Part shown: one piece after another, positions 25,631-36,300 of the stretch
Layout of the letters: the number at the start of each line of letters is the position of its first letter
Numbering within the stretch: position 1 is the first letter of the stretch
Origin: Thermomicrobiales bacterium
GTDB taxonomy: Bacteria > Chloroflexota > Chloroflexia > Thermomicrobiales > CFX8
NCBI GenBank assembly: GCA_037045155.1
Contig: JBAOIG010000003.1
Location: 248,001-312,000, forward strand
Length of the DNA stretch: 64,000 nucleotides
Direction: 5' to 3'
The notes under the pieces: model-generated
What the model was told of the DNA's origin: nothing
What the model saw: only the letters and a program-made list of their open reading frames with translations
Databases searched by the model: none
Position numbers and translations under genes: made by a program

Positions 25631-27766
25631 TTACTCATCGACTCTTCTGAGCAAGGAAACCGACCGCCCCGCGAGCCGGTAGTTCTCGCCGACGGTGTAC
25701 CGTCGTGGTTGCTCGTTCGGGCCCGGAGAGCTCGTATCGAAGATGAGCTCCCATTCGACCCCCGGCTGAACGCCCGGCATCATGAAGTCGATTGGCTCAT
25801 GGTGCGCGGAAGCCAGGATTAGCAGCGTGTCGTCGACGATCGGTTCGCCGCGCTCGTCGACATCGCCGAGCGCATCGCCGGCCAGGCGCATGCCGAGTGT
25901 CCGAATCCATCCTGCATCCCATTCGTCGTCGGTCATCAGCTTGCCGTCGGGACGGAACCAGGTGATGTCACGGATATCCGATCCGTAGACACGTCGTCCC
26001 TGGAAGAATCGTCTGCGGCGGAGAACCGGGTGTCGCTTGCGAATAGCGATGAGCCGCTTCGTGAAGCTGAGCAGCGCGTCGCCGGCCGGGTCGAGATCCC
26101 AGTCGTACCACGAGGTCGCGTTGTCCTGGCAGTACGTATTGTTGTTGCCGCCCTGTGTCCGACCAATCTCGTCTCCACCCGATAGCATCGGCACGCCTTG
26201 CGAGAGCAGGAGCGTGGCGAGGAAGTTGCGCTGCTGCTGCGCGCGTAATGCCCTGATTTCCGGGTCGTCCGTCGGCCCCTCCGCACCGCAATTCCACGAG
26301 ATGTTGTCGTCGGCGCCGTCCTGGTTCTCGTCGCCGTTGGCCTCGTTGTGCTTCGTATTGAATGAGACGAGATCGGCGAGCGTGAACCCGTCGTGGGCGG
26401 TGACGAAGTTGATGCTGGCGTACGGTTTTCGTCCGTCGTTCTGGTAGAGGTCACTCGAGCCGGTCAAGCGGTAGGCGAGGTCGGCCATCAAGCCCTCGTC
26501 GCCCTTCCAGAACTGCCGGACGGTGTCTCGGTACTTGCCGTTCCACTCGGTCCACAGCACCGGGAAGTTGCCGACCTGGTAGCCGCCCTCGCCGACGTCC
26601 CACGGCTCGGCGATCAGCTTGACCTGCGAGATGACAGGATCCTGGTGGATGATGTCAAAGAACGCCGACAATCGATCGACGTCATGCAGCTCGCGGGCCA
26701 GGGTGGCGGCCAGGTCGAATCGGAAGCCATCCACGTGCATCTCGGTGACCCAGTAGCGCAGCGAATCCATGATGAGCTGCAACACCTGGGGATGGCGTGG
26801 GTTCAGTGAATTGCCTGTTCCCGTGAAGTCGAAGTAGTAGCGCGGGTCGTCAGCGACGAGGCGGTAGTACGAGGTATTGTCGATGCCGCGCAGCGACAGC
26901 GTGGGGCCGAGCTCGCTGCCCTCGGCGGTGTGGTTGTAGACGACATCGAGGATGACTTCGATGCCGGCACGATGCAGGGCCTTGACCATCGCCTTGAATT
27001 CGCGCACCTGCGCGCCGCAGTCACCCGAGCTGCTGTATCGTCCATCGGGCGCGAAGAAGCAGAGTGAGTTGTACCCCCAGTAGTTCGAGAGGCCTCGTTC
27101 GAGGAGATGACCATCGTCGAGGAATGCATGCACCGGCATCAGCTCGACGGCGGTGATTCCGAGGCTGGTGAGGTAGTCGATAGAGGCCGGGTGCGCGACG
27201 CCGGCGTAGGTCCCGCGTAGCTGTTCCGGCACGGCGGGGTTTCGGATGCTGAAGCCCTTGACGTGGGTCTCGTAGATGATCGAATCCTGCCAGGGGATAC
27301 GCGGGAGCTGGTCATCGTCCCAGTCGAACTCCGGGTCAATTACCACGCCCTTCGGCACGCCCCAGGCATCATCTTGCTCGTCGAACGACAGATCGCCGTC
27401 GTCATCGTGCAGGTCGAAGCCGAAGACCGGTGCGTCCCAGTCCAGTTGACCAGTGAGCGCCCTCGCGTACGGGTCGATCAGCAGCTTGTTGGGGTTGAAG
27501 CGCAGCCCGTTCCCCGGCTCGTACGGGCCATCGACGCGGTAGCCGTAGCGCTGGCCGGGGTGGATGTCGGGCAGATAGGTGTGCCAGACATGCGCTGTCA
27601 CCTCGTGGAGGGGTATCTGTTCACTCTCGACCGCAGGGTTGCCGGCATCGAAGAGACAGAGCCGAACGCTGGTTGCATTCTCGGAGAAGATGGCGAAGTT
27701 GACGCCTCTCCCGTCCCAGGTCGCGCCCAACGGATAGGGTGCGCCGGGTCGTTGTCTGCGGCTCAA
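25631..27766 (-). CDS. glgX: Glycogen debranching enzyme GlgX
   Basis: An isoamylase-type GH13 enzyme that removes alpha-1,6 branches from glycogen remnants. It has an N-terminal CBM48 domain (GVNFAIFSENATSVRLCLFD), the GH13 barrel with the nucleophile Asp in DGFRFDLA, the acid in KLIAEPWD and the transition-state Asp in NFVTAHDGFTL, and a C-terminal beta domain. The normal length is about 700-720. I start it at TTG (27764-27766), since AGGAGG lies 5 bases upstream, giving 711 residues; the frame continues to 27808. It converges on modC with an 18-base gap and stands alone. Confidence 0.95.
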   Translation of the reverse strand: MSRRQRPGAPYPLGATWDGRGVNFAIFSENATSVRLCLFDAGNPAVESEQIPLHEVTAHVWHTYLPDIHPGQRYGYRVDGPYEPGNGLRFNPNKLLIDPYARALTGQLDWDAPVFGFDLHDDDGDLSFDEQDDAWGVPKGVVIDPEFDWDDDQLPRIPWQDSIIYETHVKGFSIRNPAVPEQLRGTYAGVAHPASIDYLTSLGITAVELMPVHAFLDDGHLLERGLSNYWGYNSLCFFAPDGRYSSSGDCGAQVREFKAMVKALHRAGIEVILDVVYNHTAEGSELGPTLSLRGIDNTSYYRLVADDPRYYFDFTGTGNSLNPRHPQVLQLIMDSLRYWVTEMHVDGFRFDLAATLARELHDVDRLSAFFDIIHQDPVISQVKLIAEPWDVGEGGYQVGNFPVLWTEWNGKYRDTVRQFWKGDEGLMADLAYRLTGSSDLYQNDGRKPYASINFVTAHDGFTLADLVSFNTKHNEANGDENQDGADDNISWNCGAEGPTDDPEIRALRAQQQRNFLATLLLSQGVPMLSGGDEIGRTQGGNNNTYCQDNATSWYDWDLDPAGDALLSFTKRLIAIRKRHPVLRRRRFFQGRRVYGSDIRDITWFRPDGKLMTDDEWDAGWIRTLGMRLAGDALGDVDERGEPIVDDTLLILASAHHEPIDFMMPGVQPGVEWELIFDTSSPGPNEQPRRYTVGENYRLAGRSVSLLRRVDE

Positions 27767-27941
27767 CAATACCTCCTGTACAGGGGGATTGCCCATTGAT
27801 GGCGGCAAAAGCGTGTGGCCGCCCCAGGTTGATGCTATTCCCTGATGACCTTAGCACGGACGTCACGCGCGGGGTTTGCGTCCAGGCAATGTCGTATTCT
27901 TCCCGTGTAATCGAGCCGATCAGTTCAAGGATGCGCCGCCG

Positions 27942-30900
27942 ATGACCGAGCCATTGCTGCAGCCACTCTCCGAGAGCCAGACAAAGACGATCGTGCCGAC
28001 CGATGTCGCGCGTTTTGTCCGTCTGGGCCAATGCGAGCGGTTCCTCCGCTTTCGGCTACACGAACGCGCCCATGGCACCGGATTCATGGGCGAGTATGGC
28101 GTGCGCGCCCAGCGGATTCCGGCGCTGTTTCCGCGCTCTGGGCAGGAGTTCGAAGACCGCATCGAGGGGGAGGCTGCCGAGCGCGGACGGACAGTCAGCT
28201 TCCGCGATGCGGCCAAGACTGGCGGATGGACCGATAACAACGCCGAGATTGTGCAGCTGGCGCGTTCGCTGCCGGCCGGCGAGTCGGTTCTTCTGTTCCA
28301 GCCGCGTGTCAGTGCGGATGTCGACGGCTGGCGGATCCGCGGGGCGATCGACCTGCTGCGGCTGGCGCGCGACGATGATGGCCGGCTGGGCGCGCTGATC
28401 GCTGACATGAAGGCGACCCGCGCGACGAAGGTCGACCACCGGCTGCAGGTCGCCTTCTATCACGAGATGATCGCCACGGTCTTCGCGGAAGCCGGCATTG
28501 ACCTGGCCGGAATCGAGCTAGGCATCCTCTACCGCGGGCCATCCACCCCCGATACGGCGCTGAGCGAAGCCGAGCGTCGGGAGCGTGACGATCAACGGGC
28601 GCTGGCAATGGAGATCTTCGGGCTCAGCGAAGGGCTGCTCGAGGTCATCCGCGACCCACTACCGTACCTCGGGTCGGTGCGGGATCTCGTTACCGACGAG
28701 CGTTCGACCGCGCGGCGAGTGGCGGCAATGGAGTTTGCCGATGTGCCGTTCCACATCGATCGGCACTGCGATAGTTGTATCTACAATGAGTTCTGCATGA
28801 AATGGGCGTTTGCCCACGATGACCTGTCGGTGCTCCCGCACGCGACGATCAACGACAAGCGGGCGCTCCAGCAGATCGGGATCACGACCGTGGCCGATCT
28901 GGCCGCGCTGAAAACGCCAGCGTCTCCCGGGTCGCTCGATCTGGTCTCGACGCCCGGATTGGAGGCGCTGGCTCAGCGCGCCGCGACGACCTGGCCGATC
29001 GGGCCACGTGTCGACGAGCTGGTTCTCAGGGCGCGTAGCTATCGGTCGCGGATGCGGCACGATGGCGAGAAGCCGCCAAGCTTCATTCCCGACAAGGGGT
29101 ATGGGTCTCTGCCTCTGAGCAGCCCCGATCTGCATCCGAACCTGGTGCGGATCTACGTCGATGTGCAGGGCGACTATCTGCACGATCGCGTCTACATGCT
29201 CGGCGCGCTGATCGTCGGCTGCGAAGAAGGCGAGGAGCACGAGACGCGCCGCCGGGTGGTTGTTCGGCTGGCCGGCGGGCCCCCCGACACCGCGGCTGCA
29301 GAACGCGATCTGCTGATCGGCTGGATGTCGGAGGTACTCGCAACGATTGTCGCGGTCGCGGCGGCAGATGAAGACGGTGAGCCGAACGCGCCGATCCACC
29401 TGATCTTCTGGGACTCGCTGAGCCAGACCCTGTTGCTCGACGCGCTGGCGCGGCACTTCCAGTCGGTCCTCGACGCCACGGCGCTCTACGATTTCATGAC
29501 TCAGGTGGCTGGCTACGACTCACCGCTGACGACGTTCCTGTCCGAGGAAATTCGCCAACGCCGCAACTACCCGTTCGTCTGCCAATCGCTACAGTCGGTT
29601 GCAGCCTGGCTGGGGTTCGATTGGAATACCCCGGAGCCGTATCGCAAGACGTTCGCCGGACGGATGTTCGATTTCTGGGGACGTTTCGACCCGGAGGACG
29701 ACGAGTCGTGGTTCATGAGCCGGGCGCGGTTCAACAGTCAGATCCCGCTGGAGTACGCCTATGGCGCGTGGCACGACTTGCCGTCGGACGCCGAGACCTC
29801 CGACATCCGGCGCTACGCGGCCATTACCACCGATCAGCTTACCGGGTTCGAGCGACACCGTCTCGAGGCGATCGAGCATGTCGCACGCGATCTGCCGACG
29901 AACAGGCTCACGAAGAAGAACGCCTTCGCCCTGTCGGATCTGAGCGTGACCGACGGCAAGGCGCGAACACTGGCCGGCGCGCTGCATGAGTTCGTCACAA
30001 TCGAACGGCTGGTCGAGCTGGCCGCCTGGCGCGCCGCGCGAAACCCCGCCCCGGAAAAGCGCATCCTGTCCGGTGAGACGCTCCTGGTTCGCTACTTCGA
30101 CGCGGATCAGGACCCTGGGACGCGGGCGATCAACGCCGAGAACCGCCGTCGCGCGACGTTGCGCGACGAGTATTTCGCGGATGCAAGGGAAGCGGCAGAA
30201 CCGGGCGACAAGGTGAAGCTCTCGACGGAGCAGAACAAAGCGACAAAGCCGACGATCGAGGGATTGCGGCTGCGATTCCGGATCGATGTCGACGGCGCGG
30301 AATGCGGTCTGGACGAAGCTCTCGGCATGACGACGCTACGGGCCGACTCGTTGGTGGTGATCAACCCACGGATCGACATCGATCGCCGACCCGACGCGCC
30401 AGTACGCGAATACACGCCGACGGCCAAGTCGATGCTCTACGCGCCGCGTGGGGAGCTGGCCGAACTGCGGGTCGAGCGCGACTCGGACGGCGACGCTCGC
30501 CGGGCATGGGTGACGGTCGAGCTGCGTGATGCCAACGCGAGGGGCGCGACAGGATTTGTCTTCGGGACGATCGAGGACAAGCAGCGAGGCTTCGGCGACG
30601 GTGACCTGTACATGCTTGACAGCGATCCGAACGACTGGTCCGGGAGCCACTCGATGAAGCTGGCGACGGCGCTGAGCGACGGTAGCCCCAACACGCTGCA
30701 TGAGCGGCTTGATGGCCGGATGCCCACGATGGCCCACTGGCCCGAGGCGGCGAAGGCTGGCCAGCGACGGTTCGTCGACGGGCTGAAGGCGCTGCATACG
30801 GCCGGCCTGCTCGACGACTTCGAGCCGAGCAAGCTCGACTACATGGGCGAGCACGGCGACGACCCGAATCTCGTCGTTCAGGGGCCGCCGGGCACGGGGA

Positions 30901-32291
30901 AGAGTTATACGACCGCATTCGCGATTCTTGCCCGGATGCAGGGCGCGATGAATGCGGATATTCCGTTTCGCGTCGCCGTCTCGTGCCATACCCACGCGGC
31001 AATCAACGTGTTGTTGGGCAAGCTCGCCGAGGTGCAGGAGCAGCTGGCCGAGCTGATGGCCGGCCACCCGGTGATTGCCCGCCAGTACTTCCGGCCGGAA
31101 TTGTCGAGCGTCCCGCTCTACCGCCTGAAGCCGAAGGAGGAGCCAAACTCGCCGATCCTGTCGCTACCGCCAGCTGACCAGCCAAAGATGGGTGAGAGGA
31201 CTTTCTGGGGCCATCTGGAGCGCGAGCGGTATTGCGTTGTTGGCGGCACGCCGCTCGCCCAGCGTTCGCTAGTCGTCAGCAAGCACGGGACGCCGAGGAT
31301 GTTCGGGAACCTCCTGTTCCAGTGCCTGATCATCGATGAGGCGTCGCAAATGAACCTGCCGCTGGCGATGCTCGCGGCGCTGGCGCTGGCGCCAGACGGT
31401 CAGCTAATCGCGGTCGGCGATCACCGGCAGATGCCGCCGATCGTCAAGCACGACTGGGCGAACGAACGTCGCCGGACGTTCCAGGAGTACCGCACCTACG
31501 TATCCCTCTTCGAGACCTTGCTGGAGATGGGTCTGCCGACCATCCGCTTCAGCCGCAGCTTCCGGCTGCACAGCGAGATGGCCGATTTCCTCCGACGCGA
31601 GATCTACGCCGAGGACGGGATCGAGTTCCACTCGACTGAGACGAGGACGCTGCCCACGCAGATCGGGCTCGACCCATTCGTCGAGGCGGTGCTCGCGCCG
31701 GACTACCCGATCGTGGTCATCGTCCACGACGAGGATCGAAGCCAGCTGCGGAATATCTTCGAGCAGAACCTGATCGCTCCGGTGCTGGAGACGCTGGCGA
31801 CCGTCTATGGGCTGGACTGCCGGACGGGCCTGGGCGTCGTCGTGCCGCACCGGGCGCAACGGGCCGGCCTGCGGGACGCCCTGCCCGTTCTCTCCGAGGT
31901 GGACGAGACGGGCATGATCACCCACTCCTCCGTCGACACGGTCGAACGCTTCCAGGGAGACGAACGGTTGGTGATCGTCTACAGCGCGACCGAGAGCGAC
32001 CCGCAGTACCTCGTCACCGCCAGCAAATTCTTGATGGACCCACGCCGGCTGACAGTGGCGCTCAGCCGTGCCCGGCGCAAGATCATCGTCGTGGCGGCGC
32101 GCTCGGTCTTCGGTATTTTCTCCTCCGATGAGGAGACGTTCAAGAACGCGCAGCTCTGGAAGAACCTGCTGCGCGAGGAGTGCACGGCGCTGCTCTGGGA
32201 TGGCGACGCCGCCGGGATCGGAGCGCAGGTGTGGGGTAGCCGCCACCCCGACGACAATGGTCGAGGTGGCAGCAAGCTCGACGCCGATTAG
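27942..32291 (+). CDS. RecB-like Fe-S nuclease / SF1 helicase fusion (TM0106-Dna2-like)
   Basis: 1449 residues from the ATG at 27942 (AAGGA 10 bases upstream). N-terminus: a PD-(D/E)XK nuclease of the Cas4/RecB kind, with D137 in GAIDLL and D155/K157 in ADMKAT. C31, C276, C279 and C285 have the C...CxxC-x5-C layout of Fe-S nucleases (AddB, Dna2, Cas4). A helix-hairpin-helix (QIGITTVADLAAL) and an RNase H-like segment (IYVDVQGDYLHDRVYMLGAL) follow. The C-terminal third is an SF1 helicase: Walker A GPPGTGKS at 981-988, DEAS at 1132-1135, GDHRQMPP, and TVERFQGDE plus LTVALSRARRK at the end. It acts on DNA ends or branched DNA by inference; repair or defence is unresolved. No partner genes adjoin; it overlaps the convergent hydrolase gene by 4 bases. 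Confidence 0.85.
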   Translation: MTEPLLQPLSESQTKTIVPTDVARFVRLGQCERFLRFRLHERAHGTGFMGEYGVRAQRIPALFPRSGQEFEDRIEGEAAERGRTVSFRDAAKTGGWTDNNAEIVQLARSLPAGESVLLFQPRVSADVDGWRIRGAIDLLRLARDDDGRLGALIADMKATRATKVDHRLQVAFYHEMIATVFAEAGIDLAGIELGILYRGPSTPDTALSEAERRERDDQRALAMEIFGLSEGLLEVIRDPLPYLGSVRDLVTDERSTARRVAAMEFADVPFHIDRHCDSCIYNEFCMKWAFAHDDLSVLPHATINDKRALQQIGITTVADLAALKTPASPGSLDLVSTPGLEALAQRAATTWPIGPRVDELVLRARSYRSRMRHDGEKPPSFIPDKGYGSLPLSSPDLHPNLVRIYVDVQGDYLHDRVYMLGALIVGCEEGEEHETRRRVVVRLAGGPPDTAAAERDLLIGWMSEVLATIVAVAAADEDGEPNAPIHLIFWDSLSQTLLLDALARHFQSVLDATALYDFMTQVAGYDSPLTTFLSEEIRQRRNYPFVCQSLQSVAAWLGFDWNTPEPYRKTFAGRMFDFWGRFDPEDDESWFMSRARFNSQIPLEYAYGAWHDLPSDAETSDIRRYAAITTDQLTGFERHRLEAIEHVARDLPTNRLTKKNAFALSDLSVTDGKARTLAGALHEFVTIERLVELAAWRAARNPAPEKRILSGETLLVRYFDADQDPGTRAINAENRRRATLRDEYFADAREAAEPGDKVKLSTEQNKATKPTIEGLRLRFRIDVDGAECGLDEALGMTTLRADSLVVINPRIDIDRRPDAPVREYTPTAKSMLYAPRGELAELRVERDSDGDARRAWVTVELRDANARGATGFVFGTIEDKQRGFGDGDLYMLDSDPNDWSGSHSMKLATALSDGSPNTLHERLDGRMPTMAHWPEAAKAGQRRFVDGLKALHTAGLLDDFEPSKLDYMGEHGDDPNLVVQGPPGTGKSYTTAFAILARMQGAMNADIPFRVAVSCHTHAAINVLLGKLAEVQEQLAELMAGHPVIARQYFRPELSSVPLYRLKPKEEPNSPILSLPPADQPKMGERTFWGHLERERYCVVGGTPLAQRSLVVSKHGTPRMFGNLLFQCLIIDEASQMNLPLAMLAALALAPDGQLIAVGDHRQMPPIVKHDWANERRRTFQEYRTYVSLFETLLEMGLPTIRFSRSFRLHSEMADFLRREIYAEDGIEFHSTETRTLPTQIGLDPFVEAVLAPDYPIVVIVHDEDRSQLRNIFEQNLIAPVLETLATVYGLDCRTGLGVVVPHRAQRAGLRDALPVLSEVDETGMITHSSVDTVERFQGDERLVIVYSATESDPQYLVTASKFLMDPRRLTVALSRARRKIIVVAARSVFGIFSSDEETFKNAQLWKNLLREECTALLWDGDAAGIGAQVWGSRHPDDNGRGGSKLDAD

Positions 32292-33253
32292 CTCAGCGGC
32301 ACGACCAGCCGGGGCCGCTCCTCGAACGCGTCCATCTCGACTGTCTGGACGACGTAGCCTGCGCCATCGGCAGTCGACGTTGCGTTGACGTTGCCCAGCG
32401 CGTCCATCCCGACGATGTTCATCACGTTCGACCGTTCGGCGTAGGGATCGGGGAGATGGCGCAGATCGCGCATCGCCTCGGTCAACGCCTGCTCCAGCGA
32501 CATGCCGAAGCGCATGTAGGTCACGACGCTGTGGGCGGTCGCACAGCGGATCGCCATCTCTCCACGTCCGGTGCAGGCCGCCGAGCCGAAGCGGTTGTCG
32601 GCGTAGTTGCCCGCGCCGATGATCGGCGAGTCGCCCAGCCGGCCCGGCCACTTGAAGCCCCAGCCGGATGTCGAGACCGCGCAGGCGATGTCGCCGGCCA
32701 GATCCCGCACGATGACGTTGGTCGTGCCGAAGATCTTGTCGTGGAGGAGCTCTTTCCAGTGGCGCACCGTCGTCATGTAGGTCGAGTACTGGTCTTCGTA
32801 GGCGTTACTGGTCGTTTCGACATCGCCGATGATCCTGGCCCGCCAGACCTCGCGGGCTTCGGGTGTCAGTAGCTCGGCTTTCTCGAATCCGTGTGTCTCG
32901 GCGAAGAGCTCCGCGCCGGCCCCGGCAAGCATCACGTGCGGCGTCTCCTCCATCACCTTGCGGGCGATATCGATCGGATGCGGGTAGCCCTTGACCGCGC
33001 CGACCGCGCCGGCCGCCAACGTGCGGCCGTCCATCACCGTTGCGTCCAGCTCGACCTCGCCCAACAGGTTGGGGATGCCACCAGTGCCGACCCCGAAATC
33101 CTCGAGGTTATCCTCGACGCAGTGCACGGCGGCGATCGCCGCATCCATCGCGCTGCCACCGCCACGCAGCACGTCGACCGCTGCCTGCATGCCGACCCGC
33201 GCGTTGGCGCTGCCGACGACGATCCCGACCGTGCCCTCTGGTTTGCTTGCCAC
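32288..33253 (-). CDS. Isoaspartyl peptidase / N4-glucosaminyl asparaginase-type Ntn hydrolase
   Basis: A 321-residue N-terminal-nucleophile hydrolase starting at GTG. The family core is seen in the segment around residues 185-235: FGTTNVIVRD (the Thr that becomes the new N-terminus after self-cleavage), STSGWGFKWPGRLGDSPIIG (substrate loop), AGNYADNRFGSAACTGRGE. The N-terminus has GGSAMDAAIAAVHCVEDN. The sequence is nearer to glycosylasparaginase than to plant-type asparaginase. It probably hydrolyses beta-aspartyl or glycosyl-asparagine linkages after precursor cleavage. It is the last gene of the unit dppA-like, beta-propeller, Ntn hydrolase, and follows the propeller gene by 74 bases. Confidence 0.88.
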   Translation of the reverse strand: MASKPEGTVGIVVGSANARVGMQAAVDVLRGGGSAMDAAIAAVHCVEDNLEDFGVGTGGIPNLLGEVELDATVMDGRTLAAGAVGAVKGYPHPIDIARKVMEETPHVMLAGAGAELFAETHGFEKAELLTPEAREVWRARIIGDVETTSNAYEDQYSTYMTTVRHWKELLHDKIFGTTNVIVRDLAGDIACAVSTSGWGFKWPGRLGDSPIIGAGNYADNRFGSAACTGRGEMAIRCATAHSVVTYMRFGMSLEQALTEAMRDLRHLPDPYAERSNVMNIVGMDALGNVNATSTADGAGYVVQTVEMDAFEERPRLVVPLS

Positions 33254-33327
33254 CCTGTCTGATCCCTTCTCTCCCGAGTCATTCTGAGGGTCGAGGGAGG
33301 GTGTTGCCGCCCCCCCGCCTGTTGGAG

Positions 33328-36300
33328 TCAGTTGTCGCCGACCGCGACTGGATCGATGTTAGCTTGCGCGACGAGCGCGTTGAACGACGGGAGCTCCGTT
33401 TCTAACAGGCCATGCAGCCGGGTGACCTGTGTGTCAATGCGCGCCGACAGTTCCTCGAAGACCTCGACGGCCTGCTTCGTCGGAGGCTCGTCGGCGCTGG
33501 CTACCGCGCCTGCGAGGCGGCCGAGCTTCGAGTTGAGCATGACTGGCAGGTTGAGCGTGTCCTTGGGGCTATTCGCCCGCACCTGGATCAGCGCCGCCTC
33601 GATCGCGTCGATGGACTCCGTGATCTGCCGGCCTTTAGCTGCGATCTTCGCCCCGTCGCTCGTGCGCTCCGCACGCGCGACCCAGCGGCCGATCTGCTCG
33701 CGGGCCGAGCGGATCCGGTTGATCGCCGTGTTGGTCTCGGAGAGCTTGCCGCGGATCTTCAACAGGAAGTCGAGCTGTGCCTGCAGATCTTCCGGCGTGG
33801 CCTCGTAGCGCGGATCCTTCAGTATCGTGAAGCGCTGCGACAGCTCAGTCTGGCCAACAGACAGCCGCGCCTCGTAGTCGCTGGGGATGGCGCGTGGGCC
33901 GACCGTTGATGGCTGATCGCCGCCCTTCGCCATGAGCTTGACGGCGTCGGCGTGGCGCATATTCCAGACGAATCGGTTCAGCCCCGCGAGGGATGGGATA
34001 TACGTCTCGTTCGTGTCATTGCCCGCTCCGCTGGCTAGCGGCTTGCTGCGGAACGCGCGGATCTCGGCGCCGGCGGCGTCGAAGATCGTCAGACTGACTG
34101 GCTCCTTCGGAGCTTCCGGGAGGATGTAGTAGAAGACGACGCCGTCGTCGGGGTTGTGGCCGGCATCGAGGAAGCGGCGGCGTGTCTGCCCCCACTGATC
34201 CTTGACCGGGATGTAGGTCTGAACGATGCCGCCGACGAAGAGGTAGTTGCGACCGGGAACCTCCGCGTTGCCGAAGCCGCTCAGGCGCGTCGAGCGGACC
34301 GTGTCCTTCGGCTGGAACAAGCGGGCCGCGTCAGATTCGTTGTCGCCCGCGAGCTGGCGCACCAGTGTCAGGTCGTCCAGGATCCAGAACGCGCGGCCAT
34401 GAGTGCAGACGAGCAGCTCGTCACCGACGACGACGAGATCGTGGATCGGAACGACGGGCAACCCCACCTTCGCGGTCTCCGGCGATGTGCCGGCCATCGG
34501 CTGCCAGTTGGCGCCTGCGTCGAACGAGACGTAGATGCCAACTTCGGAGCCAGCGTAGAGCAGCCCCGGAACGATCGGATCCTCGCGAGCGACACGGGTG
34601 AAGATGTCGTCCGGGATGCCGTTGGTGATCCTCGTCCAGCTCGTGCCGTAGTCATGCGTGACATAAATATACGGATGGAAGTCGTTCAGCTTATATCGTG
34701 TGGCCGCGAGCCAGGCCGTGGCCGGGTCGTGGGGAGAGGCTTCGATGAGGCTCATCAGCGCCCAGTCGGGGATTGTTGACGGGGTCGCGTCATCCCACGT
34801 CGCGCCGCGGTCGCGGCTGATGTGGACGAGGCCGTCGTCGGAGCCTGCCCAGATGACCTGCGGATCGAGCGGCGAGATGGCGATGGTAAACACGGTCGCG
34901 TACACCTCTGCGCCGCTGTTGTCTTTGGTGATCTCTCCGCCGGATGAGTGGAGTGTCTCCGGGTCGGCTCGGGTCAGATCCGGGGAGATCACTTCCCAGG
35001 CGCGGCCCCCGCTGGTTGAGCGGTGAACGACGTTGGACCCGTAATAGAGTACGTCGGGGTTGTCGGGCGCGAGGAGCGTCGGTGACGTCCAGTTGGTGCG
35101 GAACTTGTAGGCTTCCGATCCCGCGCCACGGACACTCTCCGGCCATACTGCGATGTCGAGCACCTGTGCGCGTCCGTGGTCGTAGCGGGTCAGTGTGCCG
35201 GCCTGCGCGCCCGCGTAGATGATGTCGGGGTCGTCGGGGCGGATCGCGATGTAGCCAGACTCTCCGCCGCCGATCTCGTACCAGTCGGTCAGCGCGATCG
35301 CGTCGGTGTCCGAGCGGCTCGGCACGCTCATCGTCGTGTTGTCCTGCTGCGCACCGTAGACGCGATAGGGATATCGCGTGTCGGCGGCCGCGTGATAGAA
35401 CTCGCCGGTCGGCTGGTTGTAGATCGTCGACCAGCTCTGGCCACCGTTGACACTGACGCAGCCTCCGCCGTCGCCGGCGAGAATCACGCGGTCGGTGTTG
35501 GCCGGGTCGATCCAGAGATCGTGGTAGTCGGCATGCGGGCCGGCGACGACCGAATACGTCGCGCCTCCGTCGACCGAACGCCAGATCTCGAAGTTCAGCA
35601 CCCAGACTGTGTTGGGATCGCGCGGATCGGCGCGAATGTGGTTGAAGTACCACGGCCGGCCGGTGAGGTTTGTGTCGCTGGAGAGCTGTTGCCAGGTCTC
35701 CCCGCGATCCTCCGAGCGGTAGACCCCATTCTTCCTGGTCAGCTGATCGGCCTCGACGATCGCCCAGATGCGGTTGCCGCTAGCGGCAATGGCGATCTCC
35801 ATCTTGCCCTTGTTCCCCTCGGGCATGCCCGGATTCTTCGTGATCTCCTGCCAGGTATCGCCACCGTCGGTCGAGCGGAAGATCGCGCTGCCCGGGCCGC
35901 CGCTGTTGAGATAGTGCGGGCCGCGCTCTGCCTCCCAGAAGCACGCGTAGAGGATGCGTGGATTGGTCGGGTCGATCTCCAGGAAGTTGGCGCCGGTGCG
36001 TTCGTTGACGAATAGCACCTGCTGCCAGGTCGATCCGCCGTCTCGCGAGCGGTATACGCCGCGTTCGGCGCTGGGGCCGTGGGCATGGCCGAAGGCGGCT
36101 ACCCAGACCAGGTCGGGATTCGTAGGATGGATGACGACGCGACCGATGTGGCGGACTGCTCCGAGGCCGATATGTTGCCAGGTCTGTCCGGCGTCGGTCG
36201 ACCGGTAGATGCCGTCGCCGTGCGAGACGTTGCCACGGATTGTCGACTCGCCCATGCCAGCAAAAATGACGTTCGGGTCGGATGGCGCGACGGCCAGCGC

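Noticed and set aside
31404..32651. A 415-codon minus-strand frame over the helicase end
   Set aside because: Shadow of the helicase motifs and of the Ntn hydrolase gene.
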